Origin: Diplocloster modestus
GTDB taxonomy: Bacteria > Bacillota > Clostridia > Lachnospirales > Lachnospiraceae
Reading direction: 5' to 3'
Assembly: GCF_019042245.1 (NCBI RefSeq)
Contig: NZ_JAHQCX010000017.1
Coordinates: forward strand, 57,772-121,771
DNA: 64,000 bases
Below the pieces are notes generated by a model. The model saw only the letters and a program-made list of their open reading frames with translations, was not told the DNA's origin and did no database searches. Each line of letters begins with the position of its first letter. Position 1 is the stretch's first letter. The translations under genes and the position numbers were made by a program. Positions 44,272-53,557 of this stretch are shown piece after piece.

Positions 44272-44293
44272 GTTTTTCCAGCAGATGGATATG

Positions 44294-46558
44294 TTAGAAT
44301 AGGCGGCTTTCTGCCCATTGCTCAAACTCAGGGATGGGCAGGGGCTTTGAATACAGGTAGCCCTGGATCAGATCGCAGTGCAATCCTTTTAGGCAGTCGA
44401 GTTGTTCTTGTGTCTCGATCCCTTCTGCGACTGTTTTTATGTTCAGATTTTTGGTCAGTTCCATGATGCACGCCAGAATATGCTGGCTTTTGGGGTTTGT
44501 GATGTCCTGGGCAAATTTGCGGTCCAGCTTGATCGTATCGATATCAAACTCTTTTAGCAGGCCGAGAGAAGAATAACCGGTACCGAAATCGTCCAGGGAA
44601 CATAAAAACCCGAGTTGATGCATGGTCTTGATATTTCCTTTTACGATTTCGATTCTCCTGTCGTCAAAGAAAACAGATTCGGTCAGTTCCAGCTCAATCA
44701 CTCCATCCGGCACCAGATATTTTCGGGCGATTTCGGACAGGTGGGGCAGCAGATCCGGATTCTTGAAATGCTGGCGGGACAGATTGACGGATATCGGGAT
44801 AACCGGCTGCTTATTTTTGATCCATCGTGCGATCAGGGCGCATACTTCCTCGAACATATAATTGTCCAGACAGCAGATATTACCGTTTCTTTCGAAAAGA
44901 GGGATAAACTCCGAGGGATAGATCATTCCCCGTTTCGGGTGCTGCCAGCGTACTAATGCCTCGGCCCCCATTATGCGGCCGCTGTACGGACATACCTTGG
45001 GCTGAAGATACACCTGAAAATCGTGATTCTGTATGGAATTTCTGAACAGGTCGCTTAACTCATGCTCCTTTTGCAGCTGCCTGGTAATTGCAGAATCATA
45101 GTAAGTCACTGTCTGCTGTGATTGGTATCGCTGGGTGCGGCAGGCAGTCTTTGCGCGGTCCTGGATAAGCATAATATCCATGGATGGCTGTTCCACCAGA
45201 TAAGCTCCCTGGGAAATGGTTAAAAAATATGGTTCCTCTCTGTTTTTGTTAAAGGAGTTCACATCTTCCAGTATCCGTTCCATTCTGGATTGGATACGGT
45301 TCCTGTCCGATTCTTTCAGACACAGGAAAAAATTATCGGCTTCTCCCCGGGCACAAAGCTCATCCGCCTTAAGATTTCTCTTCAGCACTTCTCCCACATA
45401 GCGCAAGGTGGCGTCCCCCGAGGGGCTTCCAAAATTTTCATTGATCAATTTGAAATCTTTTATATTCAGTGAAATCACGGTGTAGGTACCTGGGGAAGCC
45501 TTCTGCAGCATTTCCTTGCATCGCAGTTGAAAAGCTGCATTACTCATACCGCCGGTTATGGCATCTTCAAAAGCGATCCGCTCCAGCACTTTTCTGTGAC
45601 TTCGGAACGTATTGGTTACGATCAGCAGGGACAGCGCAAATACTATAATGATCCCTGCAGTGATCAGAAAGGTTCTAGTCACATACCGATCCGTGTCACC
45701 AGTAATCAGATCCGCTGGAACCAGTGTCAGCAATATCCAGCCATAGGGTTCCAGTTCGTCATAGGAAAGAACCAGTTCTGAGCCGTTAATGGATGTAAAG
45801 GTAAAGACCCCTCCCTGATGGTTCCGCATATTATCCCGCATCTGATATATGGATTGAAGTTCCCGCTGCCGGGGTTTCGTTTCTTGTGTAAAAATGTTAT
45901 CCAGCCTTAAAAAAGGATCCAGGTCCGTGGGTGAAATGATGACCTTTCCCTCGCTGTCTGAGATACAGGTCAGGCCCTTCCCGTCAAAGCTGTGGGGCTG
46001 GATTAGTTTCTGCATATTGGATTTGCTTCGTATCCCGGACAGGACCCCCACCACCTGTCCGTCCTTATAGAACGGAACAGAATAGAGGATGCTCTGCCCG
46101 TCCAGGAATGAAACCCCATTTTCACCGTTTAAAGCGTCCTGTACCCCGGGAAGCTCGTAAAGATTTTCTACGCTGTTTCCGGTCGAATAGCTTTTTCCCA
46201 AACAAGAACTTATCATCAGGGAATCAAATTCCAATATGTCGGCCTTCCGCAATAAAAATTCTTTTAACCCTTCTACATCCTGACCATCGTAGATTTTCAG
46301 CACGCTGTCTTCCAGAGACATCATATCCTGGGTGATTTTCTTCAGCCTTCCCTCAATATCACTGGCTAATTGAAGGGATACATCTTTTACATATCTCTGT
46401 GTCTTATGTGAAATAATGTAATGAAGTTCAGCCGCATTCCAGACCGTAATGACAGACATGGCAAGAATGATCACGGTCAAAGCTATGACTGGTATTGTTA
46501 TGGTAAGCGATATTTTTCTCTGATACTTACCCACGGTCAGTATTTTTATTTTTTTCAT
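44294..46558 (-). CDS. Membrane sensor with Cache, degenerate GGDEF and EAL domains
   Basis: 754 residues from ATG 46558 (AGGAG upstream); the longer frame to 46681 is not supported. Two transmembrane helices (about 12-35 and 290-310) flank an extracytoplasmic Cache-like sensor. The GGDEF domain (about 340-475) has ARGEADNFF where GGDEF is expected, so diguanylate cyclase activity is unlikely; it may bind GTP. The EAL domain (about 500-750) keeps AEALVRW, the ELTES metal residues and DDFGTGYSSL, so it should hydrolyse c-di-GMP. Divergent from a GntR gene across 154 bp. Confidence 0.92.
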   Translation of the reverse strand: MKKIKILTVGKYQRKISLTITIPVIALTVIILAMSVITVWNAAELHYIISHKTQRYVKDVSLQLASDIEGRLKKITQDMMSLEDSVLKIYDGQDVEGLKEFLLRKADILEFDSLMISSCLGKSYSTGNSVENLYELPGVQDALNGENGVSFLDGQSILYSVPFYKDGQVVGVLSGIRSKSNMQKLIQPHSFDGKGLTCISDSEGKVIISPTDLDPFLRLDNIFTQETKPRQRELQSIYQMRDNMRNHQGGVFTFTSINGSELVLSYDELEPYGWILLTLVPADLITGDTDRYVTRTFLITAGIIIVFALSLLIVTNTFRSHRKVLERIAFEDAITGGMSNAAFQLRCKEMLQKASPGTYTVISLNIKDFKLINENFGSPSGDATLRYVGEVLKRNLKADELCARGEADNFFLCLKESDRNRIQSRMERILEDVNSFNKNREEPYFLTISQGAYLVEQPSMDIMLIQDRAKTACRTQRYQSQQTVTYYDSAITRQLQKEHELSDLFRNSIQNHDFQVYLQPKVCPYSGRIMGAEALVRWQHPKRGMIYPSEFIPLFERNGNICCLDNYMFEEVCALIARWIKNKQPVIPISVNLSRQHFKNPDLLPHLSEIARKYLVPDGVIELELTESVFFDDRRIEIVKGNIKTMHQLGFLCSLDDFGTGYSSLGLLKEFDIDTIKLDRKFAQDITNPKSQHILACIMELTKNLNIKTVAEGIETQEQLDCLKGLHCDLIQGYLYSKPLPIPEFEQWAESRLF

Positions 46559-46613
46559 AACTGCTCCTGAATGACAATTTTCGATCTTGTTTATTTTTCG
46601 TTTTTTTAATATT

Positions 46614-46642
46614 ATTTTAACAAAACAAAAACCGACACACAA
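46614..46642 (-). promoter_or_regulatory. Promoter of the GGDEF/EAL gene
   Basis: Minus strand: TTGTGT at 46642-46637, a 17-bp spacer and TAAAAT at 46619-46614. On the plus strand a TATAAT at 46691-46696 sits 5 bp before the next gene's ribosome binding site, without a clear -35. Confidence 0.6.
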
Positions 46643-46712
46643 GATAGTATTTGGGTACGTAAGCATATAGCTTATTGCCATTTTTTATGATATAATACCT
46701 GGAGGGATCGGG

Positions 46713-48182
46713 ATGAATAATAAAAGAACATTATTTGACTATCTATATCAAAATTTGCGAAAGCAGATTATAAGCGGCCAATTTGATTATGGCAGTTCTC
46801 TGCCGTCCATGAGCCAGATCTGCGAGATTTACCATGTAGGGATACGCACGGTCAAAGATGTACTGCGCGCGCTGAAAGAGGAAGGACTTATCCGTACACA
46901 GGAGCGGAAACCGGCGGTTGTAATTTACCGTTGGCCCGGTAACGGTACAGCGCCCTCTTCCGTCCCGTATATCTTAAAATGCCGTTCTGCCATTGCAGAC
47001 GCATATAGGACGTTAGAAATAATCATGCCCATTCTGTTATCTTTCTCCGTTTCTGTCTGTGATGTGCGGAGCATGGAACATTACGCTAATGCACTGGCAT
47101 ATACCCAAAAAATTAACTCAAAAAATAACTGGCGCACCATTAATTTCCTTCTGCATGATGTATTACAAGCGTCTGGTAATTCACTGTTCAACGAATTGTA
47201 TTCGAGTCTGCAGGTTCATGCTCACGCACCGTTTTTTGTGGAATACAGCTCACCTGCCGGCCTGTCGAATTTGCAGAATGTCCGCAGGTATATAGCCATC
47301 ATAATCCAGGCTCTGGAAAAAAACACACCCCAGGATGCCAAACGCTGTTTCCAGGACATTTATCATGATATCACCGTCTATATCCTTTGCCTGCTTGATG
47401 CGTTCGCATTGAGTTATCCAAACGTGAAGGAGGATCCCAATGCCTCCTATGTCTGGCATGCAGAGCGGGGCCGGGATCATTATTATACCCAGATCGCCAG
47501 GGATCTCATCAATAAAATAGGAACCGGACTCTATCCATCCGGTTCCTATCTCCCGCCGGAAGCCAAACTGGCAGGACAATACGGCGTATCCGTATCCACG
47601 ATTCGAAAAGCGCTTTCCCTGATAAATCAACTGGGCTTTGGTCAAACCTTAAATGCCAAAGGGACTCTGGTTATCATGCAGGATGACCAGGCCACCTTTC
47701 ATTGCATGAAGGACAAAACTTTCCAGCATGATACGCTGCTTTATCTGAGCGGCCTGCAGCTCATGGCTCTGCTGATCGGGCCTGCCGCGCTGCGCGTTTT
47801 CGACCGGATCACACCTGAGGATCTAAACGCCCTGCAATCACACTTTGAGAAACCAGCGGCGATACCATTAAATGATCTTCTCTTCTGCATTCTGAATTAT
47901 TTAGATTTACAGCCCTACCGGATTATTTTGGAGGAGGTTAGCAAATTGCTGTTATGGGGTTACTATTTCTCTTTTTACAGCGGCGAAATCAATAGTAAAA
48001 ACCAGCTAAGCCTACTCAGTCTGAAAGCTTTTCATTGTCTTCAGGCCGGGGATGCCGGAAGCTTCGCCTCCGGACTCTCCGCCTGCTACTGCCATATCCT
48101 GACGGTGGTCCGTAATTTTTTAATCAAATACGGGCTGCCGGAAGCCGTGTCGATCCGGACGCCGCCGGTTTTTACCCCGTAA
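46713..48182 (+). CDS. GntR-family regulator with two winged-helix domains
   Basis: 489 residues. An N-terminal GntR winged helix (about 3-72: LFDYLYQNLRKQIISGQF, SLPSMSQICEIYHVGIRTVK) and a second one in the middle (about 253-322: IARDLINKIGTGLYPSG, LPPEAKLAGQYGVSVSTIRK), each followed by a mostly helical region of about 170 residues. It looks like an internal duplication of a GntR protein; neither helical part matches FCD, UTRA or MocR domains that I can recognise. GGAGGG is upstream of the ATG. Adjacency suggests it may control the divergent c-di-GMP phosphodiesterase gene. Confidence 0.85.
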   Translation: MNNKRTLFDYLYQNLRKQIISGQFDYGSSLPSMSQICEIYHVGIRTVKDVLRALKEEGLIRTQERKPAVVIYRWPGNGTAPSSVPYILKCRSAIADAYRTLEIIMPILLSFSVSVCDVRSMEHYANALAYTQKINSKNNWRTINFLLHDVLQASGNSLFNELYSSLQVHAHAPFFVEYSSPAGLSNLQNVRRYIAIIIQALEKNTPQDAKRCFQDIYHDITVYILCLLDAFALSYPNVKEDPNASYVWHAERGRDHYYTQIARDLINKIGTGLYPSGSYLPPEAKLAGQYGVSVSTIRKALSLINQLGFGQTLNAKGTLVIMQDDQATFHCMKDKTFQHDTLLYLSGLQLMALLIGPAALRVFDRITPEDLNALQSHFEKPAAIPLNDLLFCILNYLDLQPYRIILEEVSKLLLWGYYFSFYSGEINSKNQLSLLSLKAFHCLQAGDAGSFASGLSACYCHILTVVRNFLIKYGLPEAVSIRTPPVFTP

Positions 48183-48244
48183 TCCATACAGGCACTAAAT
48201 GCTCATAGCGATAATAGCGATAAAAATGCAGCAATGATTTTTTC

Positions 48245-48268
48245 TTACAGCATTTTTTTACAGCATTT
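48245..48268. repeat. 11-bp direct repeat at the icd stop codon
   Basis: TTACAGCATTT occurs at 48245-48255 and 48258-48268; the second copy holds the last codons and stop of icd. It resembles the stop-codon duplication at hisB. Confidence 0.6.
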
Positions 48269-49466
48269 CTTCCAAAGTCGCTCTCACCGCTTTGATGAAT
48301 CCTTCACTGCTCAATACCGTCGGATTCTGGATGGTTGTGATCAAGGCCAGATCTTTCGTCATCCTGCCGTCCTCAATGGTCTTGATACAGGCCTTCTCAA
48401 GCCGGTTGGCGAATTCGGATAACGCGGCGTTCTGATCCAGCTCCCCGCGTTTGCGCAGGGCCCCGGTCCAGGCGAAGATCGTGGCCACAGAGTTGGTGGA
48501 AGTCTCCTCTCCCTTCAGATGCTTGTAATAATGTCTCTGAACCGTTCCGTGAGCCGCCTCATATTCAAAATATCCGTCCGGAGAAACAAGTACGGAGGTC
48601 ATCATAGCCAGAGATCCGAACGCGGAGGAGATCATATCACTCATCACATCCCCGTCATAGTTCTTGCAGGCCCAGATGTAACCGCCTTCCGACTTCATCA
48701 CACGGGCTACCGCATCGTCGATCAGCGTATAGAAATATTCAATACCGGCGGCATCGAATCTTTCCTTGTATTCCTTATCAAAGATCTCCTGGAAAATATC
48801 TTTGAAGGTATGATCGTATTTTTTGGAAATCGTATCTTTGGTGGCAAACCACAGGGTCTGCTTGGTATCCAGCGCATAGGTAAAGCAGCTTCTGGCAAAG
48901 CTTTCGATGGACTTGTTCAGATTATGCATTCCCTGGATGATTCCAGGACCGTCAAATGCATGAATCAATTCCCGTGTCTCGGTTCCATCTGCTGCCGTGT
49001 ATACTAACTCTGCCTTGCCCGCTGCCGGAATCTTCATTTCCGTAGCCTTATAGACGTCGCCGTAGGCATGTCTGGCAATGGTGATGGGTTTTTTCCAATT
49101 CTTCACACAGGGCTCGATGCCTTTTACCACGATGGGGGCACGGAAAACAGTGCCGTCCAGGATCGCGCGGATCGTGCCGTTGGGGCTCTTCCACATCTCT
49201 TTTAAGCTGTATTCTCCCATTCTGGCCGCGTTGGGCGTGATGGTGGCACATTTGACCGCCACGCCGTACTTCTTGGTGGCCTCAGCGGAATCAAAGGTTA
49301 CCTGGTCATCGGTCTCATTTCTGTGTTCCAGACCGAGATCATAATATTCCGTGTTCAGTTCAAGGAACGGGAGTAATAACTCGTCTTTGATCATCTGCCA
49401 CAGAATCCTGGTCATTTCGTCTCCGTCCATCTCAACCAACGGGGTCGTCATTTTGATTTTTTCCAT
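48258..49466 (-). CDS. icd: NADP-dependent isocitrate dehydrogenase
   Basis: 402 residues, the homodimeric eukaryote-like type rather than the 415-420-residue E. coli type. N-terminal [20 protein letters not shown], substrate-binding [19 protein letters not shown], and the metal/substrate segment [20 protein letters not shown] (about 267-286) are typical. It oxidises isocitrate to 2-oxoglutarate, providing carbon for glutamate. CTAGGAGG lies upstream of the ATG. Third gene after the citrate synthase family enzyme and a GntR regulator. Confidence 0.96.
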   Translation of the reverse strand: MEKIKMTTPLVEMDGDEMTRILWQMIKDELLLPFLELNTEYYDLGLEHRNETDDQVTFDSAEATKKYGVAVKCATITPNAARMGEYSLKEMWKSPNGTIRAILDGTVFRAPIVVKGIEPCVKNWKKPITIARHAYGDVYKATEMKIPAAGKAELVYTAADGTETRELIHAFDGPGIIQGMHNLNKSIESFARSCFTYALDTKQTLWFATKDTISKKYDHTFKDIFQEIFDKEYKERFDAAGIEYFYTLIDDAVARVMKSEGGYIWACKNYDGDVMSDMISSAFGSLAMMTSVLVSPDGYFEYEAAHGTVQRHYYKHLKGEETSTNSVATIFAWTGALRKRGELDQNAALSEFANRLEKACIKTIEDGRMTKDLALITTIQNPTVLSSEGFIKAVRATLEEML

Positions 49467-49531
49467 TACTCATCCTCCTAGTTATTGTAGCCTTTATTCT
49501 CCTGGGAGTGCCGTATTGTTTCTGCCCTTCC

Positions 49532-50215
49532 TCAGCCGAGAATATTTTCCAGACCGTATTTACTGATATTTTCCATCGTGTTCATGATATGTTCGTTAGC
49601 CAGATTCTCCGCCTGCTCTTCATCCCTTTCGCGGATCGCCTCCACGATTTTACGGTGCTCCTCGTTGGACTTAAGCGCCCGTTCCGGGGTTGCAATGGAT
49701 ATCTTACGTACACGCTGGACATAATGATGAAAATCCGAAAGGACATGATCCAGGATCTTACTGCCCGATGCATCATACAACAGCTGATGGAACCGGTTAT
49801 CCAGTTCCAGTACCTGATCATAATGTTCTTTTTCCGCGTGAAATTCCGACAGATAGATATTTTCTTCCAGCTCGCAAAGCTGCTGTTCGGTGATGAATTC
49901 CGTGGCCCACTTGGCGCACAGTCCTTCCAGATACGAGCGGATTACATAGATATCCTTCACATCCTTGATGGTGATTCCGGTCACATAGGCCCCCTTGTTG
50001 GGGATCAGATTGACCAGGCCCTCAAGCTCCAGCTGCCGGATCGCCTCCCTGACCGGGGTTCTGCTGACTCCCAGCTCTGTAGCGATGGCTACCTCCCGAA
50101 GCTCCTCGTTCTGCTTGTACTTTCCGCTTAAGATATCTTCGCGAAGCTTATGGAACACTCTGCCACGGAGTGAAAATTTATCCGTCACTTCTTTTTGCAC
50201 ATCGTAATCACTCAA
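49532..50215 (-). CDS. GntR-family regulator with FCD domain
   Basis: 227 residues from a TTG at 50215 that has AGGAGG 7 nt upstream. N-terminal winged helix (about 14-75, with ATELGVSRTPVREAIRQLE and GAYVTG) and an FCD ligand-binding domain (about 90-215) with the metal-binding His set LDNRFHQLLYD, HHYVQRVR and EEHRKIVEAI. Such FadR-type regulators respond to organic acids. It is encoded between the citrate synthase family enzyme and icd, so citrate, isocitrate or 2-oxoglutarate are plausible ligands, by inference. Confidence 0.92.
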   Translation of the reverse strand: MSDYDVQKEVTDKFSLRGRVFHKLREDILSGKYKQNEELREVAIATELGVSRTPVREAIRQLELEGLVNLIPNKGAYVTGITIKDVKDIYVIRSYLEGLCAKWATEFITEQQLCELEENIYLSEFHAEKEHYDQVLELDNRFHQLLYDASGSKILDHVLSDFHHYVQRVRKISIATPERALKSNEEHRKIVEAIRERDEEQAENLANEHIMNTMENISKYGLENILG

Positions 50216-50233
50216 TTCGGATCCTCCTATCGA

Positions 50234-51622
50234 TTATAAAACAATCCCCAGCTCTTTACAAGCATTTGTGATAACAACCACCAGTTCATTGTCGGTGATC
50301 ACGGTGACACGGCCGGCATCATACTCGGCATCCACCCAGTCTTTTACCTTCATTACAAGCTCGGAGTTCTTATCCACCTGCCGCTGGTCTTTTAATTTAT
50401 AATATGTATTGATCCAGTGGGCGATCCCGGCCAGGCCGGATGTATTGGATACCGCTACCAAGGCCGGACGGTTCAGAAATTTTCCGGTATCGAAGATGTT
50501 GTATATCTCTTCATTCTTCAGCAGGCCGTCCGCATGGATGCCTGCCCTGGTCACGTTAAAGTTCCGGCCTACAAAGGGGGTCCGGGACGGAATGTGATAA
50601 TCGATTTCCTTTTCGAAATATTCCGCCATCTCCGTAATTACGGTAGTATCCATACCATCCAGGGTACCGCGCAGCTGTGCGTATTCAAAGATCATCGCCT
50701 CTAACGGTGTATTCCCGGTGCGCTCTCCGATCCCGAACAGGGAACAGTTTACTCCGCTGGCCCCATAGAGCCAGGCCGTAGTGGAGTTGGAAACCGCTTT
50801 ATAGAAATCGTTGTGCCCATGCCATTCGATCAGTTCCGAAGGTACGCCCGCATGGGTGGTAAGCCCGTAGATAATTCCCTGTACTGACCGAGGGATTACG
50901 GCACCGGCGTAATTTACCCCGTATCCCATGGTGTCACAGGCCCTTACCTTGATCGGTATCTGATATTCCTCCATCAGTTTCATCAGCTCCACACAGAACG
51001 GAATGACAAAACCGAAGATGTCGGACCGGGTAATATCCTCCAGATGGCATCTGGGGCTGATCCCGGTCTCCAGGCACTCCCTGACAATACTCAGATAATG
51101 TTCCATCGCCTGTTTTCTGGTCATTTTCATCTTATAGAAAATATGATAGTCGGAACAGCTGACCAGGATACCCGTTTCCTTCATGCCAATCTCTTTTACC
51201 AGTTCAAAGTCTTTTTTATTGGCCCTGATCCAGCTGGTGACCTCCGGGAACCGGTAGCCTCTCTCCATACATTTGTAGACCGCATCCCGGTCTTTCTTAC
51301 TGTACAGGAAGAACTCGCACTGGCGGATGATTCCGTTTGGACCGCCCAGCTTATGAAAATAATCATATATCTTCACGATCTGTTCCGTGGAATAAGGCGC
51401 TCTGGACTGCTGCCCGTCCCGGAATGTGGTGTCTGTGATCCAGATCTGCTCCGGCATGTTGTGCGGCACGATCCGGTCGTTGAACGCGATCTTCGGGATC
51501 TCATCGTAGGGAAATAAATTTCGGAATACGTTTGGCCTGTCTACGTCCACCAATGGGTAGATATGCTCTTCCAATTGAAGCAAATTTGTGTGCTCATTCA
51601 TTTTAACCGGTCTGTTGTCCAT
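50234..51622 (-). CDS. Re-citrate synthase / isopropylmalate synthase family enzyme
   Basis: 462 residues from ATG 51622 (AGGAG upstream). HMGL-like TIM barrel with DTTFRDGQQSRAPYSTEQI (about 65-83), HGHNDFYKAVSN metal-binding HxH region (about 275-286) and GERTGNTPLEAM. In clostridia this clade includes the Re-face citrate synthase of C. kluyveri; others are annotated as isopropylmalate or homocitrate synthase. No leu or lys genes are near, and icd lies in the same operon, so a citrate synthase feeding glutamate synthesis is the best reading. Aconitase is not in the window. Confidence 0.85.
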   Translation of the reverse strand: MDNRPVKMNEHTNLLQLEEHIYPLVDVDRPNVFRNLFPYDEIPKIAFNDRIVPHNMPEQIWITDTTFRDGQQSRAPYSTEQIVKIYDYFHKLGGPNGIIRQCEFFLYSKKDRDAVYKCMERGYRFPEVTSWIRANKKDFELVKEIGMKETGILVSCSDYHIFYKMKMTRKQAMEHYLSIVRECLETGISPRCHLEDITRSDIFGFVIPFCVELMKLMEEYQIPIKVRACDTMGYGVNYAGAVIPRSVQGIIYGLTTHAGVPSELIEWHGHNDFYKAVSNSTTAWLYGASGVNCSLFGIGERTGNTPLEAMIFEYAQLRGTLDGMDTTVITEMAEYFEKEIDYHIPSRTPFVGRNFNVTRAGIHADGLLKNEEIYNIFDTGKFLNRPALVAVSNTSGLAGIAHWINTYYKLKDQRQVDKNSELVMKVKDWVDAEYDAGRVTVITDNELVVVITNACKELGIVL

Positions 51623-51685
51623 AATCGCCACACTCCTATTTCTCTTTTTTCTGGACTTTACTATTTTTTCCATTATTTAGGTATC

Positions 51686-51714
51686 ATTGTATACAATAAT
51701 ACTCTCTGTGTCAA
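51686..51714 (-). promoter_or_regulatory. Citrate synthase operon promoter with GntR-type operator
   Basis: Minus strand: TTGACA at 51714-51709, a 17-bp spacer and TACAAT at 51691-51686. The -10 is half of the perfect 12-bp palindrome ATTGTATACAAT (51686-51697), which fits the nTGTnnACAn pattern of FadR/FCD regulators. Confidence 0.75.
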
Positions 51715-51827
51715 GCGTAATCTCATTTCCAGTCCAAATCTCATATCCGGTCCAGGCTTTTACAAACTGGAATGCAAGGATGCTGACTAAATCAGCTGTG
51801 TCCATGGATCTTTCTGTGGAATCAAAA

Positions 51828-51856
51828 TGCGGCAGTAGAGTAAATCTACTGCCGCA
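51828..51856 (-). terminator. Terminator after the DUF1653 gene
   Basis: TGCGGCAGTAGA pairs perfectly with TCTACTGCCGCA around a 5-nt loop and is followed by TTTTG on the minus strand. Confidence 0.92.
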
Positions 51857-51875
51857 CCCGTTTCTGAATACAAAT

Positions 51876-52397
51876 TCATCTTCTGGCACTCTCGTATTTG
51901 ATATAGGTAAGCAGGCAATTCTGCAATTCCTTATATTTCTGCTGAACATCTTTCCCGCTTAAAGTAAGATCCATAGACATCGCCAGATCATCCATTAATT
52001 TATCGTCTATCTCCCTGCGGATTTTCTGGAGGATATCCAGTTTCTCCTGATTGGTGGAAGCATCCAGAAATTCCAGTAGCCTGGGATTCACTGTCCCCTC
52101 CTCCAAGCCGTCCGGATCGATCTCTTCTGGTTGGGCGATTCCATCCTGTATACGCTTACTTTCTATTGTCTCCTCACGACTGGAAACATCTCTGCATTTT
52201 TTTGGACGCACACGGTTCGTCTCTCTCCCAAAACGCTCCAACGGTTCCACATAAACCGGGAACTCCCCGCTTAGAGCCTGGTAAACCACTTTGCATTCCC
52301 CGTCATCCATATCCTGTGCCACTGTGATAATCTGATATAATTGATCCGGATCGCGCCTGTAAAACTCTCCCGGTACTGGCTGCTGTTTATCCATCAT
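51876..52397 (-). CDS. DUF1653 domain protein
   Basis: 173 residues. The N-terminal 65 residues (PVPGEFYRRDPDQLYQIIT, CKVVYQALSGEFPVYVEPLE, FGRE) are a DUF1653 domain, a small beta fold of unknown function. The rest is charged and helical (about 85-173) with EIDDKLMDDLAMSMDL, as seen in many Lachnospiraceae proteins with this domain. AAGGAG precedes two adjacent ATG codons. Single-gene unit with its own terminator. Confidence 0.85.
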   Translation of the reverse strand: MMDKQQPVPGEFYRRDPDQLYQIITVAQDMDDGECKVVYQALSGEFPVYVEPLERFGRETNRVRPKKCRDVSSREETIESKRIQDGIAQPEEIDPDGLEEGTVNPRLLEFLDASTNQEKLDILQKIRREIDDKLMDDLAMSMDLTLSGKDVQQKYKELQNCLLTYIKYESARR

Positions 52398-52515
52398 ACC
52401 CGTCTCCTTTCGATGCTGCCGCTTTATTTATAGTAGATCTACAGATATACATTTACAGATATCAATATACATAAGCACTATTTTAGTTGATTCCGGTTGA
52501 ATTTGCAATACTGTC

Positions 52516-52575
52516 AAAAATAAACAAACCGGAGCCAGCGGCTGTAAAACCGCATACCCCGGCCTGTTTATTTAT
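52516..52575 (-). terminator. Terminator after the GATase1-like gene
   Basis: AAATAAACAGGCCGG pairs with CCGGTTTGTTTATTT, with an inner GCGG/CCGC stem, on the minus strand, followed by TT. The remaining bases to the DUF1653 start are AT-rich with no gene. Confidence 0.75.
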
Positions 52576-52629
52576 TTTATTATCAGAATACCAATTTTTT
52601 CCAGCCGTTCAAGATGCCTGCCGTTTCTC

Positions 52630-53373
52630 TTATTCTCCAACAGCCCAGGTTAAAACTCTTCTCCAAAGTTCCTTGTTCAAATCACTTTCGCAGAATGCAG
52701 CCGGCATCCAGTGCGGTGCGCAGTCACTGGCCCAGGCGAAGGTCCTGCCGTTCCCATAGGTTCCAAGCGCCAGGATCGGATCCCCTTCATACTGCGCGAT
52801 TACCCTGGCTCCATCCTTGGCGCTCAGTTTATTATATCCTAAAAGATACGGCCATGGGGAAGGCAGTCCATCAGCCAGCGGGTCCTGGCAGGCTGTCACT
52901 GTTATTCCCTCGGGATGCTCTCTGCGGTCATCTGTCTGCATCATAGTTACTGGCAGAATCTCCTCGATAACCGTACCGTGATACCGGCCCTTCCCCTCGA
53001 TTCCCATGAAGGTCATGTAACCGCCGATCATTCCGAACGCACCGCCCTGCTCCACATATTCCGCGATCGCCTTCAGTTTGTCAGGCGTCCGGATACTGCG
53101 CTGAAAGGTGTCCGGGTGCAGGAGAAAAGAATTGGCTCCCACATCACTGACCAGCACAGCATCGTATTCCTTCAGTTTTTCCGCAGAATCCGGAAACTCT
53201 GTGGCTACCAGATGGGCCGGAATATGCGTGATATCCGCATATTCTTCCATATAAGCGCGTACGCGGCCGATCTCTGTCTCATATCCCCCTATGGTAAACT
53301 GATCAAAACCTTTTGTTTCCGTCGTGGTAAAAAACCAGGATTCGCCCGCAAATAAAACGTTGAATTTTCTCAT
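52630..53373 (-). CDS. Glutamine amidotransferase-like (GATase1-like) protein
   Basis: 247 residues of the PF07090-like group: AGESWFFTTTETKGFDQFT near the start, DAVLVSDVGANSFLL, then GGAFGMIGGYMTFMGIEGKG (about 130-149) and a C-terminal GRTFAWASDCAPHWMPAAF. The usual class-I glutaminase nucleophile Cys is not seen at the elbow (GMIGGYMTF), so ammonia transfer is unlikely; ThuA-like sugar or ligand binding has been suggested for related folds. It lies downstream of the M20 gene, beyond a family-A repeat, and may belong to the hydrolase/ABC cassette. The ATG has a weak AGGAG site upstream. Confidence 0.8.
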   Translation of the reverse strand: MRKFNVLFAGESWFFTTTETKGFDQFTIGGYETEIGRVRAYMEEYADITHIPAHLVATEFPDSAEKLKEYDAVLVSDVGANSFLLHPDTFQRSIRTPDKLKAIAEYVEQGGAFGMIGGYMTFMGIEGKGRYHGTVIEEILPVTMMQTDDRREHPEGITVTACQDPLADGLPSPWPYLLGYNKLSAKDGARVIAQYEGDPILALGTYGNGRTFAWASDCAPHWMPAAFCESDLNKELWRRVLTWAVGE

Positions 53374-53486
53374 ACCATTCTCCTGTAAATTTTATGTACT
53401 GTGTAAAGTTGGCTAATGCTTCTCTTTCTGAATAGCTCCGCAGCTTACAGGTATATCCCCGGATGTGGGCCTGTCCGAGGCAACTT

Positions 53487-53557
53487 CCGGGGACAGGCAC
53501 CTTTCTCCATGAGCTGCATACCTGCCTGCTTTACCGCCGAAAGAAGCCAGTCCCCTC
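53487..53557 (-). repeat. Palindromic repeat, family A, minus-oriented copy
   Basis: Begins CCGGGGACAGGCACCTTTCT and ends GAAGCCAGTCCCCTCT, close to the unit at 5172-5247 read on the opposite strand. It touches the M20 stop codon at 53557, so relative to the upstream gene it has the same orientation as the copy after the P-type ATPase. Confidence 0.75.

Noticed and set aside
52630..53373. Active glutamine amidotransferase
   Set aside because: No nucleophile Cys at the expected elbow, so only the fold-level name is kept.
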